This document shows, piece after piece, positions 8,616 through 16,867 of a DNA stretch of 64,000 nt. Every line of letters starts with the position of its first letter. The stretch's first letter is position 1. A model generated the notes under the pieces. It worked only from the letters and a program-made list of their open reading frames with translations, ran no database searches and had not been told where the DNA came from. Both the position numbers and the translations under genes were made by a program. The DNA comes from an uncultured Opitutia bacterium (GTDB lineage: Bacteria; Verrucomicrobiota; Verrucomicrobiia; Opitutales; UBA953), in assembly GCA_903855995.1 (NCBI GenBank), contig CAIOAN010000012.1:248001-312000 (forward strand), given 5' to 3'.

Positions 8616-9839
8616 TTAAGCCTGGGTCGAGGCTACGTAAGCCGCGAAGAAGTTGCGGCGGTAGGCGGCCCAGGTGTGCTTCTCGGCTTCTCGGCGCGCA
8701 GCTTGGCCCATCTGGAAAAGTTCGTCGCGGTGAGTCAGGGCCCATTCGATCTCGCGCTGGATGGCCTCGGTGCTACCCGGCTCGATGAGCAGGCCGTTCT
8801 CGCGATGGACGATGAAATCGGCGCCGCCGGTGCTGGTCGTACAAAGCACGGGCACGCCGCAGGCCATGGCCTCGAGAATCACGAGGCCGAAGCCTTCCGC
8901 GATCGAGGGCAGTGCGACGAGATCGCAGCATTTCATATCCGCGGCGAGTTCGGCGTCGGAAAGGCCACCGCGGATCTCGACGTCGACCGCTTCAAATCCA
9001 CGGATAAGATCCCGGTCGACGGTTGTCCGCGTATAGAGGATGAGCTTAGCCGAGCCCTTAGGCAGGGAAGCCAAAGCCCCGAGCAGGTAGCGGGCGCCTT
9101 TGCGTTGAGAAAGCGCTCCGATGAAGCCAACCGTCAGCGGGCGGGCCGAGGGCGCGAGAGTACGGGCGGAAAAGAGGTCGAGGTCGACGCCGTAGCCGAC
9201 GACGTGGACGGGTACCTTGGCTCCGGCCACTTCGAGCGAATGTTTCGTGAACGAACTGGCGCAGATGACGGCATCCGCCTCGGCGAATGAGCCATCGACT
9301 TCCCCGTAGGCCGACGACATCTCCGACTCCCGCCTCAGCGAAGCGGCGGCCTCCGGAACCAACGCGGCTTCCCGGACGAAGAGGTCGCGCAGGAACTTGG
9401 CCTGCGGGTGAACCTGAAAAAGGATGCGCGGAAGCCCAGAGCCGTCCAGCAGCCGGAATGCTGGCTCAGCGTAATAGCTGTAAGCGATGAGCGGAGCCTT
9501 GCGTGCCAGCGCGACGCGGGCGGCCTTGGCGCTTAGCCACCGATCGGCGGCGGCAAGGTGCGGGGAATCTTTACGGCCGTCGATCCGAGAGCCGAGAGAA
9601 CGGATGAAGGAATTCCAAGCGGTGACGACCTTATCCGTCGGCAGGCCTTCGGCATGCCGGGCGGCGGCGAATCGCCGGAAGGAAGCACCCAGCAACGGGA
9701 AGCGGGACCACGAGCCGGGGCAATAGGCATCGGTGACCAATGCTTCCAATGCGCCGTGCTCTTGCAGCGCCAAGGCCGACTGGTAATGGTCGCGGGCACC
9801 TGCGAAAGCGATGACTGCCGATGGAGGAGAGAGGGACAA
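8616..9839 (-). CDS. Glycosyltransferase family 4
   Basis: A GT4 enzyme of about 407 residues. The N-terminal acceptor domain begins AVIAFAGARDHYQSALAL. The donor domain contains LTVGFIGALSQRKGARYLL and the E-x7-E region PSIAEGFGLVILEAMACGVP. A TTG at 9839 is proposed as start because no ATG or GTG lies between it and the family N-terminus, and the rmlB gene ends 13 bp upstream; this start is uncertain. It should add a sugar, perhaps one made by the nearby dTDP-sugar genes, to the lipid-linked glycan. Confidence 0.85.
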   Translation of the reverse strand: MSLSPPSAVIAFAGARDHYQSALALQEHGALEALVTDAYCPGSWSRFPLLGASFRRFAAARHAEGLPTDKVVTAWNSFIRSLGSRIDGRKDSPHLAAADRWLSAKAARVALARKAPLIAYSYYAEPAFRLLDGSGLPRILFQVHPQAKFLRDLFVREAALVPEAAASLRRESEMSSAYGEVDGSFAEADAVICASSFTKHSLEVAGAKVPVHVVGYGVDLDLFSARTLAPSARPLTVGFIGALSQRKGARYLLGALASLPKGSAKLILYTRTTVDRDLIRGFEAVDVEIRGGLSDAELAADMKCCDLVALPSIAEGFGLVILEAMACGVPVLCTTSTGGADFIVHRENGLLIEPGSTEAIQREIEWALTHRDELFQMGQAARREAEKHTWAAYRRNFFAAYVASTQA

Positions 9840-9852
9840 AGTGGAAATTACT

Positions 9853-10905
9853 TCAGCCGCGACCGAGGCGCTCGAGGCGATAGGAGCCATCGAGAATGGC
9901 TTGGGTCCAGGCGGGGTTGTCCAGATACCACTGCACGGTCTGGCGAAGGAGGCTTGGGAAATCCGCCCGCGGCGCCCAACCGAGTTCGGCCCGCGCGCGG
10001 CGGGCGTTGATCGCATAGCGCTGATCGTGGCCGGGGCGGTCGACCACAAAGGTGATCGCGTCGGCGTGTGGCTGGCCATCGGCCCGCGGACGCAGCTCAT
10101 CGAGCAAGCCGCAGAGGGCTTGCACGAGCTCAAGGTTGCGACGCTCGTTGTCGCCGCCGAAACAATAGGTCCGGCCAGCGACGCCCTTCTCGGCCGCTAA
10201 GAGCAGGCCGCGCGCGTGGTCGTCGACATAGAGCCAGTCGCGGATGTTCTCCCCTTTTCCGTAGACCGGGATAGGTTCGCCGCGCAGGCATTTGAGGATG
10301 ACGACGGGGATGAGTTTTTCGGGGAACTGATACGGGCCGTAATTATTGGAGCAGTTGGTCACGACTACGGGCAGCCCGTAAGTGTCATGCCACGCTCGCA
10401 CGAGGTGGTCGCTGGCGGCCTTGCTCGCACTATAAGGCGAATGGGGCGCATACGGCGTCGTTTCGTCGAAAGGCTTCTCCGTAGGGCCGAGTGATCCGAA
10501 AACCTCATCGGTCGAGACATGCACGAAACGGAAGGCATCCCGAGGGGCACCGGACATGGTGCGCCAGTATCCGAGGGCGGCCTGCAGGAGCGTGAAAGTG
10601 CCGGTTACATTCGTGGCCACGAAGGCCCCGGGGCCATCGATCGAACGGTCGACGTGTGACTCGGCGGCGAGGTGCAGAATTTTTTCGGGCGACTGTTCCC
10701 CTAAAATCCGGCGTATCGCTTCGCCGTCGCAGATATCCGCCTGCACGAACGCGAAGCCGGGCTTGCCTTCGAGGTCGGTCAGCGAGGCGCGATTGCCGGC
10801 GTAAGTCAGCTGGTCGACGACGGTCACGGCGTGCCCTTGGGCGACCGCGAGGCGGGCCAGATTTGAGCCGATGAAGCCGGCGCCGCCGGTGATGAGGAGT
10901 TTCAT
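9853..10905 (-). CDS. rmlB: dTDP-glucose 4,6-dehydratase
   Basis: A 350-residue extended SDR. The NAD-binding motif is GGAGFIGSN at the N-terminus. HVSTDEVFGSLG carries the catalytic T/D/E residues, and PYSASKAASDHLV supplies the Tyr-x3-Lys pair. It converts dTDP-glucose from RmlA into dTDP-4-oxo-6-deoxyglucose, the substrate of the FdtA-like isomerase. Length and motif spacing are normal. Its ATG overlaps the gtrA-like stop (ATGA), so it is co-transcribed with the upstream membrane-protein genes. Confidence 0.95.
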   Translation of the reverse strand: MKLLITGGAGFIGSNLARLAVAQGHAVTVVDQLTYAGNRASLTDLEGKPGFAFVQADICDGEAIRRILGEQSPEKILHLAAESHVDRSIDGPGAFVATNVTGTFTLLQAALGYWRTMSGAPRDAFRFVHVSTDEVFGSLGPTEKPFDETTPYAPHSPYSASKAASDHLVRAWHDTYGLPVVVTNCSNNYGPYQFPEKLIPVVILKCLRGEPIPVYGKGENIRDWLYVDDHARGLLLAAEKGVAGRTYCFGGDNERRNLELVQALCGLLDELRPRADGQPHADAITFVVDRPGHDQRYAINARRARAELGWAPRADFPSLLRQTVQWYLDNPAWTQAILDGSYRLERLGRG

Positions 10906-11309
10906 GGGGCGGAGGAGTCGGACGAGGTGAGACGGAAGACGATGAAATGACCGAGCAAGAAATTGCCGATCGGCTGCACGGGGGCCTGGAGCCAGAAGGC
11001 GAGATCCGGACTCAGTCCGAACCCTTTCTGGAGCACCATGAAAATCACTTGGGCGAGCAGGAAGCAGGCGAGGCGGGCCGCGAAATATGAACGGAGATCA
11101 CGCCACCACGGTGCGGCCGAACCGAACGTCCACCCGCGGTGCAAAACGAAGGAAAGGGCGAAGGCGACGAGGAAGCTTAGCACCCGGGCCCAGGAGGGAT
11201 CCAGGCCGGCGAGGACCGACAGCTTGAATGCTCCGTAATCGCACAGTGTGATGGGGACGCCCGCGACCAAGAAGCGCGACCCGCGGCGGAGGAAGGAAGT
11301 CTGACTCAT
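10902..11309 (-). CDS. GtrA-family membrane protein
   Basis: A 135-residue protein with four hydrophobic segments (FLVAGVPITLCDYGAFKL, VLSFLVAFALSFVLHRGWTF, LACFLLAQVIFMVLQ and the C-terminal PIGNFLLGHFIVF). This is the layout of GtrA proteins that flip polyprenyl-phosphate-linked monosaccharides. It overlaps rmlB at its 3' end by ATGA and the GT2 gene at its start by 4 bp. With that GT2 and the large membrane protein upstream it resembles a three-gene glucosylation module. Confidence 0.85.
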   Translation of the reverse strand: MSQTSFLRRGSRFLVAGVPITLCDYGAFKLSVLAGLDPSWARVLSFLVAFALSFVLHRGWTFGSAAPWWRDLRSYFAARLACFLLAQVIFMVLQKGFGLSPDLAFWLQAPVQPIGNFLLGHFIVFRLTSSDSSAP

Positions 11310-12130
11310 CGGAGCGAGACTCGGTTGGGTTCGCCAGGCAACGCCTGCCGGGAGCGACCGGCGATGGCGGCATAAAACCATTCCCCGAGGCGCGCGAACG
11401 GGCGACCGAGCGATCTGGGGACGCGGCGCAGAAAGAAAAGCCGGCAGACCGAGAGGAACATGAGTGAAGACGTATGGAAGACCCGGACCTTGGACCCGGG
11501 CTGATCAGCCCAGTCTACCGTCCGCTCACCGATGGCGGCACCCGCCGACTTGGCCGCCAGCAGCAGGTCGACGTCCACCGCCATGTCGCAGGTGTCCGCC
11601 TGGGCGAGGATGGCCGGCAAGAAAGCCGCCCGGAAGAATTTCGCTCCGCACTGCGTGTCGCGCGTGCGCAAGCCGAGCAAGACCCGCACCGTGAGGTTAA
11701 AACCGAAACTCGTGACGCGACGTCCGAACGGGCGGGTGGACATCACACGGCAGCCGACCATGACATCCTTCACCGGCGCATCGAGCAGCGCGAAAAGTGA
11801 AGCGGCCGGCGTGGCGCCGTCGGCATCCGCGAATCCCACCCACTCGGCATCACCCGCTTGACGAAAACCAGCGAGGAGTGCCCCACCCTTCCCGATCGGA
11901 CCGGTGTATTCCATCCACGACAGTTCCGGGAAGACGCTCGCCAGGCGCTCGACGAGCGCGGCCGTGCCGTCGCGACAACCATTGAGGACGACCAGGAAGC
12001 GCACCTCGAGGTCAGCGCGGTCGCGGGCATAGGCCAGATAACTCCGCAACGGCGGCTCAAGGCGGGCCTCTTCGTTATAAGCTGGAATGACCAGCAGCAC
12101 CCGTCGGCGAACTGAAGCAGGTGCGCTCAT
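11306..12130 (-). CDS. Glycosyltransferase family 2, polyprenyl-phosphate sugar synthase-like (GtrB/ALG5 type)
   Basis: A 274-residue GT-A enzyme. VLLVIPAYNEEARL opens the catalytic domain and WVGFADADGATP gives the DxD metal site. The segment RDTQCGAKFFRA is typical of dolichyl- or polyprenyl-phosphate glycosyl synthases. It likely makes a polyprenyl-phosphate monosaccharide that the neighbouring GtrA-like protein flips. Unlike phage-type GtrB it lacks two clear C-terminal membrane spans. The start at 12130 overlaps the upstream gene by ATGA. Confidence 0.8.
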   Translation of the reverse strand: MSAPASVRRRVLLVIPAYNEEARLEPPLRSYLAYARDRADLEVRFLVVLNGCRDGTAALVERLASVFPELSWMEYTGPIGKGGALLAGFRQAGDAEWVGFADADGATPAASLFALLDAPVKDVMVGCRVMSTRPFGRRVTSFGFNLTVRVLLGLRTRDTQCGAKFFRAAFLPAILAQADTCDMAVDVDLLLAAKSAGAAIGERTVDWADQPGSKVRVFHTSSLMFLSVCRLFFLRRVPRSLGRPFARLGEWFYAAIAGRSRQALPGEPNRVSLR

Positions 12131-13530
12131 GGGGCGGTGGGGCTGGAGCGACGGAGAATCAGATAGCGGCCTTGGGCCGCCAAAGGTGGCGCGGCATCTG
12201 AAATATATACCTGTTCCCACGAACCCCCGAGCAGGCCGGTGAGGCTCGGCTGGTCGATCTCGGCCAGCACGAGCCACCGGACATCCCGCGCGATCATCGG
12301 GTGCGGCGGCAGCGACCGATCGTAAGTCCAGTAGACTTCCTGCCCAGAGGCGCGCAGGTCATAGTAAAGAGAGGTGGACGCGAGGGTGACTTCGCGCGGC
12401 GTGGCCAGCCCGCGGAACGCCCCCACCGCCTGCTGGCGTCGATCAACTTCCTTCACCGCCAGCGGGAGCTCTTGAAGGCGGATGGCGCAAGAAAGCAGGA
12501 AGAGCCCGGCCACGACGGCGACAAACCACCCACCCCGGGAGAAAGAACGGGTCGCACAAACAGGAAGCACCAGCAGCAACAGCGGCACCGCGATCATCCA
12601 GCTGAACGGCGACTGCCATAGCCCGATTTGCTGGATGACGATGGGGACGCCGAGCAGGAGCGCCAAGCCGCACCCACCGGCCGAAGCAACTTCGTTGCGC
12701 CAGCCTCGTCCGGAAAATCCTTCCATCAGCACTAACCCGAGGCAGGCGGGAATGAGCACCAGGAACTCCTTGCTGACATAAAATTTATCGAGATGGAATT
12801 CCCGGCCGAAATTCTCCCCCCGGTTGTCAAGGAACGCCTGCCAGACCCCCATCTGCCCGTAGGCGCAGCGCAACAGGAGAACCCCCGCCAAAAAACCGAA
12901 CGCCAAGCAGAGCCCGGAAAGGAAGGCTTCACGCGTGCGGCGCCAGAGAAAGACCCCCGCGGCCGCGAGCGCGAAGTATCCGCAGAATTGTAGCCCGAAG
13001 AACACGCACGCGGGCCCGAGGAGAAAGGCGGACCAGCGCGAGCGGGCGCCGCCGACGCCGAACGTATGACTTAGGAACCAGGCAAAGAGCAAGAGGGCGA
13101 AGGCATCATGGCGCGCATGATAAATCATGTTTCCAGCCAGCGAATGCAGCATCATGCACAGGGCCACTCCACCCAGCACACCGCTGCGTCCGAGCGGATA
13201 TCGGGCCGCGACCCAGCGCAGCAGGGCGATCGCCCCAGCGAGTTGGGCGAGGAAAAAGAACGCCCGGGCCGAGAACTGTCCGAAGCCGAAAAGCTTGAAC
13301 CAGCCAGCCAGCAACACTGGCAGGCCGGGATTGCTCAGCCCCCAGGGGGTGCCGTGGCCGAGCTGACTCCAGCCATTGGAAAGGAAGCCCTTGCCCAGCG
13401 CGAGGCATGCACCCGGATCCACATAAAATACCTCATCCGTCCAAGCTGGATTGAATAACACCGCCAGCAGAGCGAGCCCGAGCGAGAGGGCCGCGACGCT
13501 GCCGAACGTGCGCGGCCAACGGGCAAACAA
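12127..13530 (-). CDS. Polytopic membrane glycosyltransferase-like protein (GT-C fold)
   Basis: About 467 residues with some ten or more membrane segments. The first external loop contains the acidic pair in NPAWTDEVFYVDPG, the D-E motif of ArnT/PMT-type GT-C enzymes that use polyprenyl-phosphate sugars. A C-terminal soluble region of about 100 residues follows the last span. The protein ends in an ATGA overlap with the GT2 gene, fitting a final periplasmic transferase of a Gtr-like set. The start is uncertain: a TTG at 13530 is proposed, but the frame stays open upstream with no ATG, and a start nearer the DegT stop at 13575 is possible. Confidence 0.7.
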   Translation of the reverse strand: MFARWPRTFGSVAALSLGLALLAVLFNPAWTDEVFYVDPGACLALGKGFLSNGWSQLGHGTPWGLSNPGLPVLLAGWFKLFGFGQFSARAFFFLAQLAGAIALLRWVAARYPLGRSGVLGGVALCMMLHSLAGNMIYHARHDAFALLLFAWFLSHTFGVGGARSRWSAFLLGPACVFFGLQFCGYFALAAAGVFLWRRTREAFLSGLCLAFGFLAGVLLLRCAYGQMGVWQAFLDNRGENFGREFHLDKFYVSKEFLVLIPACLGLVLMEGFSGRGWRNEVASAGGCGLALLLGVPIVIQQIGLWQSPFSWMIAVPLLLLVLPVCATRSFSRGGWFVAVVAGLFLLSCAIRLQELPLAVKEVDRRQQAVGAFRGLATPREVTLASTSLYYDLRASGQEVYWTYDRSLPPHPMIARDVRWLVLAEIDQPSLTGLLGGSWEQVYISDAAPPLAAQGRYLILRRSSPTAP

Positions 13531-13574
13531 TGCCGCAGGCGTAAGGCCGCCCGCATTAACTGGAGGGAACAGGC

Positions 13575-14705
13575 TCAGACGAAAAGTGCTTTGACGGCGG
13601 TGATGACGCGATCGCGGTCGGCTTCGGTCATAGCGGAACCGGAAGGCAGGCACAGCCCCTGGGTGAAGAGGCGCTCGCTGACCTTGCCGCCGTGCATCTC
13701 GGCGCCGGCAAAGACGGGTTGCAGATGCATGGGCTTCCAGAGCGGCCGCGATTCAATGTTCGCTTGCTCCAAGGCGAGCCGCACCTGCTCGCGGGTGACG
13801 CCCGCGACGGCGGGATCGATCGTCAGGCAAGTAAGCCAGCGCGTCGACTGGCCCCACGGCGCCTCGGGTTGCATGGTCACCCCGGGCAGATTCTGAAAGG
13901 CGGCAGCGTAGGCCTTGAAGTGACCGCGGCGGCGGCCGACCTTGCCCGAGAGTCGCGTGAGCTGACCGAGACCGATGCTCGCCGAGATATTACTGAGGCG
14001 ATAATTGTAGCCGATGGTCGAATGCTCGTAATGTGGGGCGGCATCCCGCGCCTGGGTCGCGAGGAAACGCGCCTGCTTCGCGAGGTCAGCGTCGTCGGTG
14101 ACCAACATGCCACCGCCGGAGGTGGTGATGATTTTATTGCCGTTAAACGAATGGATGCCCGCGAGGCCAAAGGATCCCGGCGAAGCTTCGCCATAAGTGG
14201 CGCCGAGCGCCTCGGCGGCGTCTTCGATCAGCTTCACGCCATGCTGATCGCAGCAGGCTTTGATGGGGGCGATATCCGCCGCCTGACCGTAGAGGTGCAC
14301 GAGCACGAGGGCCTTGGGCGCCTTGCCCGCCTTGGCTTTCTGCTCGATGACGGCGCAGGCGAGCGCCGGGTCCATGTTCCAGCTGATCTCTTCCGAATCA
14401 ATGAAGACCGGCTTCGCGCCGAGATAGGTGATCGGCGAGGCCGAGGCGATGAAAGTCAGCGAGGAGCAGAGGACTTCGTCACCCGGGCCGACGCCAGCGA
14501 GGCGCAGCGCGAGGTGCAGGGCCGCGGTACCCGAAGAAAGCGCCACGGCATGCTGCGAGCCGACAAGCTGCGCAAAATCTTCCTCAAACGCATCGAGATT
14601 CGGCCCCACCGGCGCGATCCAATTGGATTGGAAAGCTTCCAGGACGTATTCGATTTCAGCGGAACCGATGTCGGGAGGAGAGAGGTAAAGGCGAGGGAGA
14701 GACAT
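13575..14705 (-). CDS. DegT/DnrJ/EryC1/StrS aminotransferase (PglE/EpsN-like)
   Basis: A 376-residue PLP-dependent sugar aminotransferase. It begins MSLPRLYLSPPDIG, has QHAVALSSGTAALHLAL for phosphate binding, LIEDAAEALGA, and the PLP lysine in GIHSFNGNKIITTSGGG. The SFNGNKIITT form is the one seen in PglE/EpsN enzymes that aminate C4 of UDP-4-keto-6-deoxy-GlcNAc. A PglD-like acetyltransferase lies about 2.5 kb upstream, supporting a bacillosamine-like sugar, but the PglF dehydratase is not in this window. An in-frame upstream extension would translate the 101-bp tandem repeat and is not believed. Confidence 0.85.
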   Translation of the reverse strand: MSLPRLYLSPPDIGSAEIEYVLEAFQSNWIAPVGPNLDAFEEDFAQLVGSQHAVALSSGTAALHLALRLAGVGPGDEVLCSSLTFIASASPITYLGAKPVFIDSEEISWNMDPALACAVIEQKAKAGKAPKALVLVHLYGQAADIAPIKACCDQHGVKLIEDAAEALGATYGEASPGSFGLAGIHSFNGNKIITTSGGGMLVTDDADLAKQARFLATQARDAAPHYEHSTIGYNYRLSNISASIGLGQLTRLSGKVGRRRGHFKAYAAAFQNLPGVTMQPEAPWGQSTRWLTCLTIDPAVAGVTREQVRLALEQANIESRPLWKPMHLQPVFAGAEMHGGKVSERLFTQGLCLPSGSAMTEADRDRVITAVKALFV

Positions 14706-15073
14706 GAGATTAAGGGCGTAAAAGTTTCGGGTGGCGGGTGGCAGCCCCGGGTGGCAGGTGGCGGGAAAAGCGGAGGCTAAGCGCCAAAAGGAAAGAGGAG
14801 GCCGGAAAGTTAGCTGGGATAAAAGTTTCGGGTGGCGGGTGGCAGCCCCGGGTGGCAGGTGGCGGGAAATGCGGAGGCTAAGCGCCAAAAGGAAAGAGGA
14901 GGCCGGAAAGTTAGCTGGGATAAAAGTTTCGGGTGGCAGGTGGCGGCCTCAGGTGGCGGGTGGCAGGAAAGTTACTTTGGGGTATTCTCTGATTACGGGT
15001 GGCGGGAAGTGCCTAGGGCACGGTGAGGAGTGTCTGTGATTTAACGGAAAGCCACAGAGACAATAGTGACTCT
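14706..15073. repeat. Composite element 2: 101-bp tandem repeat of module d
   Basis: A unit of 101 bp starts at 14720, 14821 and 14922. The first two units differ at one visible base (GGGAAAAGCGG versus GGGAAATGCGG) and the third is cut short. Each unit opens with module d (GGTGGCGGGTGGCAGCCCC and GGTGGCAGGTGGCGGG) followed by a purine-rich spacer. A diverged d copy continues to about 15005. The left half (14724-14768) is an inverted match to 15463-15507 beyond the four-helix-bundle gene. Confidence 0.9.
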
Positions 15074-15448
15074 ATGTGTGCCGCACCTATTGAACTTCGT
15101 GTCCTTGTCCTAGCAAATGAGCTTTCCGAGAGAATCTATCGCCTAACTGATGGCCGCGAATATCGGGGAGACGGCGTACTGCGAAATCAAATCCGGCGGG
15201 CTGGGCTTTCTGTTTCCAGCAACATCGCTGAGGGCGACGGAAGGAGATACAGCAAGGAAGGGGTGCGGTTCTTTCAGATCGCGATCGCCTCGGCCGAAGA
15301 ATGCAAAAGCCAACTTGGTGTAGCCGGTAAACTTGGGGCCATACCGAGAGACGAATCGATACGTGCCATCGAAGACTATTCCGTTGTCTGCAGGATGCTG
15401 AATCGGCTCATCGTATCCCGTAAATCTAGGGGCGACGGCCTAGAATAG
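15074..15448 (+). CDS. Four-helix-bundle protein, S23/IVP family
   Basis: A 124-residue helical protein of the 23S rRNA intervening-sequence (S23) or Avd-like family. The hallmark is RNQIRRAGLSVSSNIAEGDG, followed by RFFQIAIASAEECKSQL. The start MCAAPIELRVLVLANEL is chosen because family proteins begin close to this helix. It is the only plus-strand gene between 1 and 42 kb. It is bracketed by a 45-bp inverted repeat of module d, like the IVS elements of some 23S rRNA genes, but it lies in a protein-gene operon. Known relatives form pentameric barrels that bind nucleic acid; its role here is unknown. Confidence 0.8.
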   Translation: MCAAPIELRVLVLANELSERIYRLTDGREYRGDGVLRNQIRRAGLSVSSNIAEGDGRRYSKEGVRFFQIAIASAEECKSQLGVAGKLGAIPRDESIRAIEDYSVVCRMLNRLIVSRKSRGDGLE

Positions 15449-15462
15449 CCCGCCACCCGAAA

Positions 15463-15507
15463 TTTCCCGCCACCTGCCACCCGGGGCTGCCACCCGCCAC
15501 CTGAAAC
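15463..15507. repeat. Right inverted repeat (module d') of the S23 element
   Basis: These 45 bases are the reverse complement of 14724-14768 apart from about one visible mismatch. Together they enclose the four-helix-bundle gene and could pair as a long stem. A further diverged d' copy lies at about 15450-15462. Confidence 0.85.
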
Positions 15508-15516
15508 GAGTTAATC

Positions 15517-16239
15517 TTACTTCCACTTCCTATCCGCAAACACTCCCAGCGGAGCCAAGGCCTCGAATAAGGTCTTATTCAGGGGGTCCGCGATTAATTC
15601 CTCTATCCGCGCATTTGATGATATCCGAATAAACATCTGCTCATTCTTCTGATTAAATCCATAGGCTCGGATATCTTTAAAGACGAGCGGCAGGCGTTCA
15701 AGGCGGCCGAGCAATCCATTGCGCCAGCCCGCGGCCTGCTCTTCATACCGATTAGGTTCGCCGTTCACGAGGTGCCAGAAGGCGACGTTCTGCTTGCCAC
15801 CGCGCGGCACGAGATACTGGCCGTATTCATAAGGGAGCAGCTCCCGCTCGCCGACGCGGCCGGCGACAGCGTACCGCCGCTCGGTCCGCACACAGCCGTT
15901 GTTCACCCAACAGGAGTCCGGATTATGCGAACCGGCGTCGACGACCGACACTTTGCCGGGCTCCCAGTAGGCGACGTAGACCAGGATCTGCGTCGCGTCG
16001 CGCACATACAGCACCTGCGCCGCCTGGCTGAAATTTAAAATCCCCTGGGCGCTGGCCAACGCCGCCGAAGATCCGGCAATCGGAATCTCCTGTCGCCTCC
16101 AGCCCGCTACTCCCGGAAGCGCCCGGATGAGCTCGCCCGAAAACCGCCGCGGCCGCTGCGAGGCAAACTGCGCCGCGATGACCAGCGCGAGCAAGCCCAC
16201 GAGCATCCCGCCACCAAAAATCAGCAGGGCTTTGCGCAT
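15517..16239 (-). CDS. Exosortase-associated EpsI-type protein (DUF3485-like)
   Basis: A 240-residue protein with one N-terminal membrane anchor (residues 5-26) and an exported domain. The segment AGSHNPDSCWVNNGC matches the cysteine-containing pattern of EpsI proteins that accompany exosortases, and FWHLVNGE follows as in that family. EpsI partners are found beside exosortases in extracellular-polysaccharide loci, but no exosortase gene is visible here. It ends 9 bp from the module d' repeat and lies 1 bp after the PglD-like gene. Function in polymer export or protein sorting is inferred from the family. Confidence 0.65.
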   Translation of the reverse strand: MRKALLIFGGGMLVGLLALVIAAQFASQRPRRFSGELIRALPGVAGWRRQEIPIAGSSAALASAQGILNFSQAAQVLYVRDATQILVYVAYWEPGKVSVVDAGSHNPDSCWVNNGCVRTERRYAVAGRVGERELLPYEYGQYLVPRGGKQNVAFWHLVNGEPNRYEEQAAGWRNGLLGRLERLPLVFKDIRAYGFNQKNEQMFIRISSNARIEELIADPLNKTLFEALAPLGVFADRKWK

Positions 16240-16240
16240 T

Positions 16241-16867
16241 TCAAAGGATACGGGCGGGAATGCCCACGACCGTCACACCCGCTGGGACATCGGTGACCAC
16301 GACGGCACCGGCGCCGACGATGCTTCGGCTGCCGACGGACTTGCTCGGAATCACACTCGCGCGGCTACCCATGAAGACCCGATCGGCGACACGCACATGC
16401 CCGGTGATATCGCACTGCGCGCTCAGCGACGTCCACGCGCCGAGGGTCGCGTCGTGGCCGATGGTGCAATTGAGGTTGATCATCGCGAAGTCGCCGATGG
16501 CGATATCCGCGGAAAGAATCGCACCGGGGCAGACCACGACGCCGCGACCGAGTTTGACGCGCGCCCCGAGCAGGGCTGCCGGATGGATGAAGGTCAGGAA
16601 TTCCGCCCCCGCGGCGACGAGCGGCGCCACGAGCTTTTCCTTCAAGTCCGGCATCCCGAGGGCGCAGACATAAATATGCTCAGGGCTGGGGCGATGGCCG
16701 GCGAGCGGCGCCACGGGGGCGAAATCGCCGAATGGCGCGAGCGCCTGCGGGTTGTCATCGAGGAAGCCAGCCAAGGCCCATGCCCGTCCGCAGTCCGGAT
16801 GCTGGCCCGCCCAGGCATACATTTCGCGGCCAAAACCGCCGGCGCCAACAATCAGTAATTTCTTCAT
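16241..16867 (-). CDS. PglD-like sugar O/N-acyltransferase
   Basis: A 208-residue protein with the PglD architecture. The Rossmann-like N-terminal domain starts MKKLLIVGAGGFGREMYAWA. The left-handed beta-helix with hexapeptide repeats begins near residue 100 (ARVKLGRGVVVCPGAILSAD) and contains NLNCTIGHDATLGAW with the catalytic histidine. It would acetylate a UDP-4-amino sugar made by a PglE/EpsN-type aminotransferase such as the one at 13.6-14.7 kb. Its start overlaps the ACP stop (ATGA). An unusual acyl donor is possible because it is coupled to an ACP and a KAS III. Confidence 0.85.
   Translation of the reverse strand: MKKLLIVGAGGFGREMYAWAGQHPDCGRAWALAGFLDDNPQALAPFGDFAPVAPLAGHRPSPEHIYVCALGMPDLKEKLVAPLVAAGAEFLTFIHPAALLGARVKLGRGVVVCPGAILSADIAIGDFAMINLNCTIGHDATLGAWTSLSAQCDITGHVRVADRVFMGSRASVIPSKSVGSRSIVGAGAVVVTDVPAGVTVVGIPARIL

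Noticed and set aside
13692-14780. 362-residue plus-strand open frame
   Set aside because: It mirrors the DegT aminotransferase and runs into the tandem repeat; composition is that of an antisense frame.
14706-14888. N-terminal extension of the DegT aminotransferase through the repeat
   Set aside because: The added residues translate module d twice and have no counterpart in the family; the ATG at 14705 gives the normal N-terminus.
14706-15516. Classical insertion sequence
   Set aside because: Inverted repeats are present, but the enclosed protein is a small helical S23-type protein with no DDE, HUH or tyrosine-recombinase motif, and no target duplication could be recognised.
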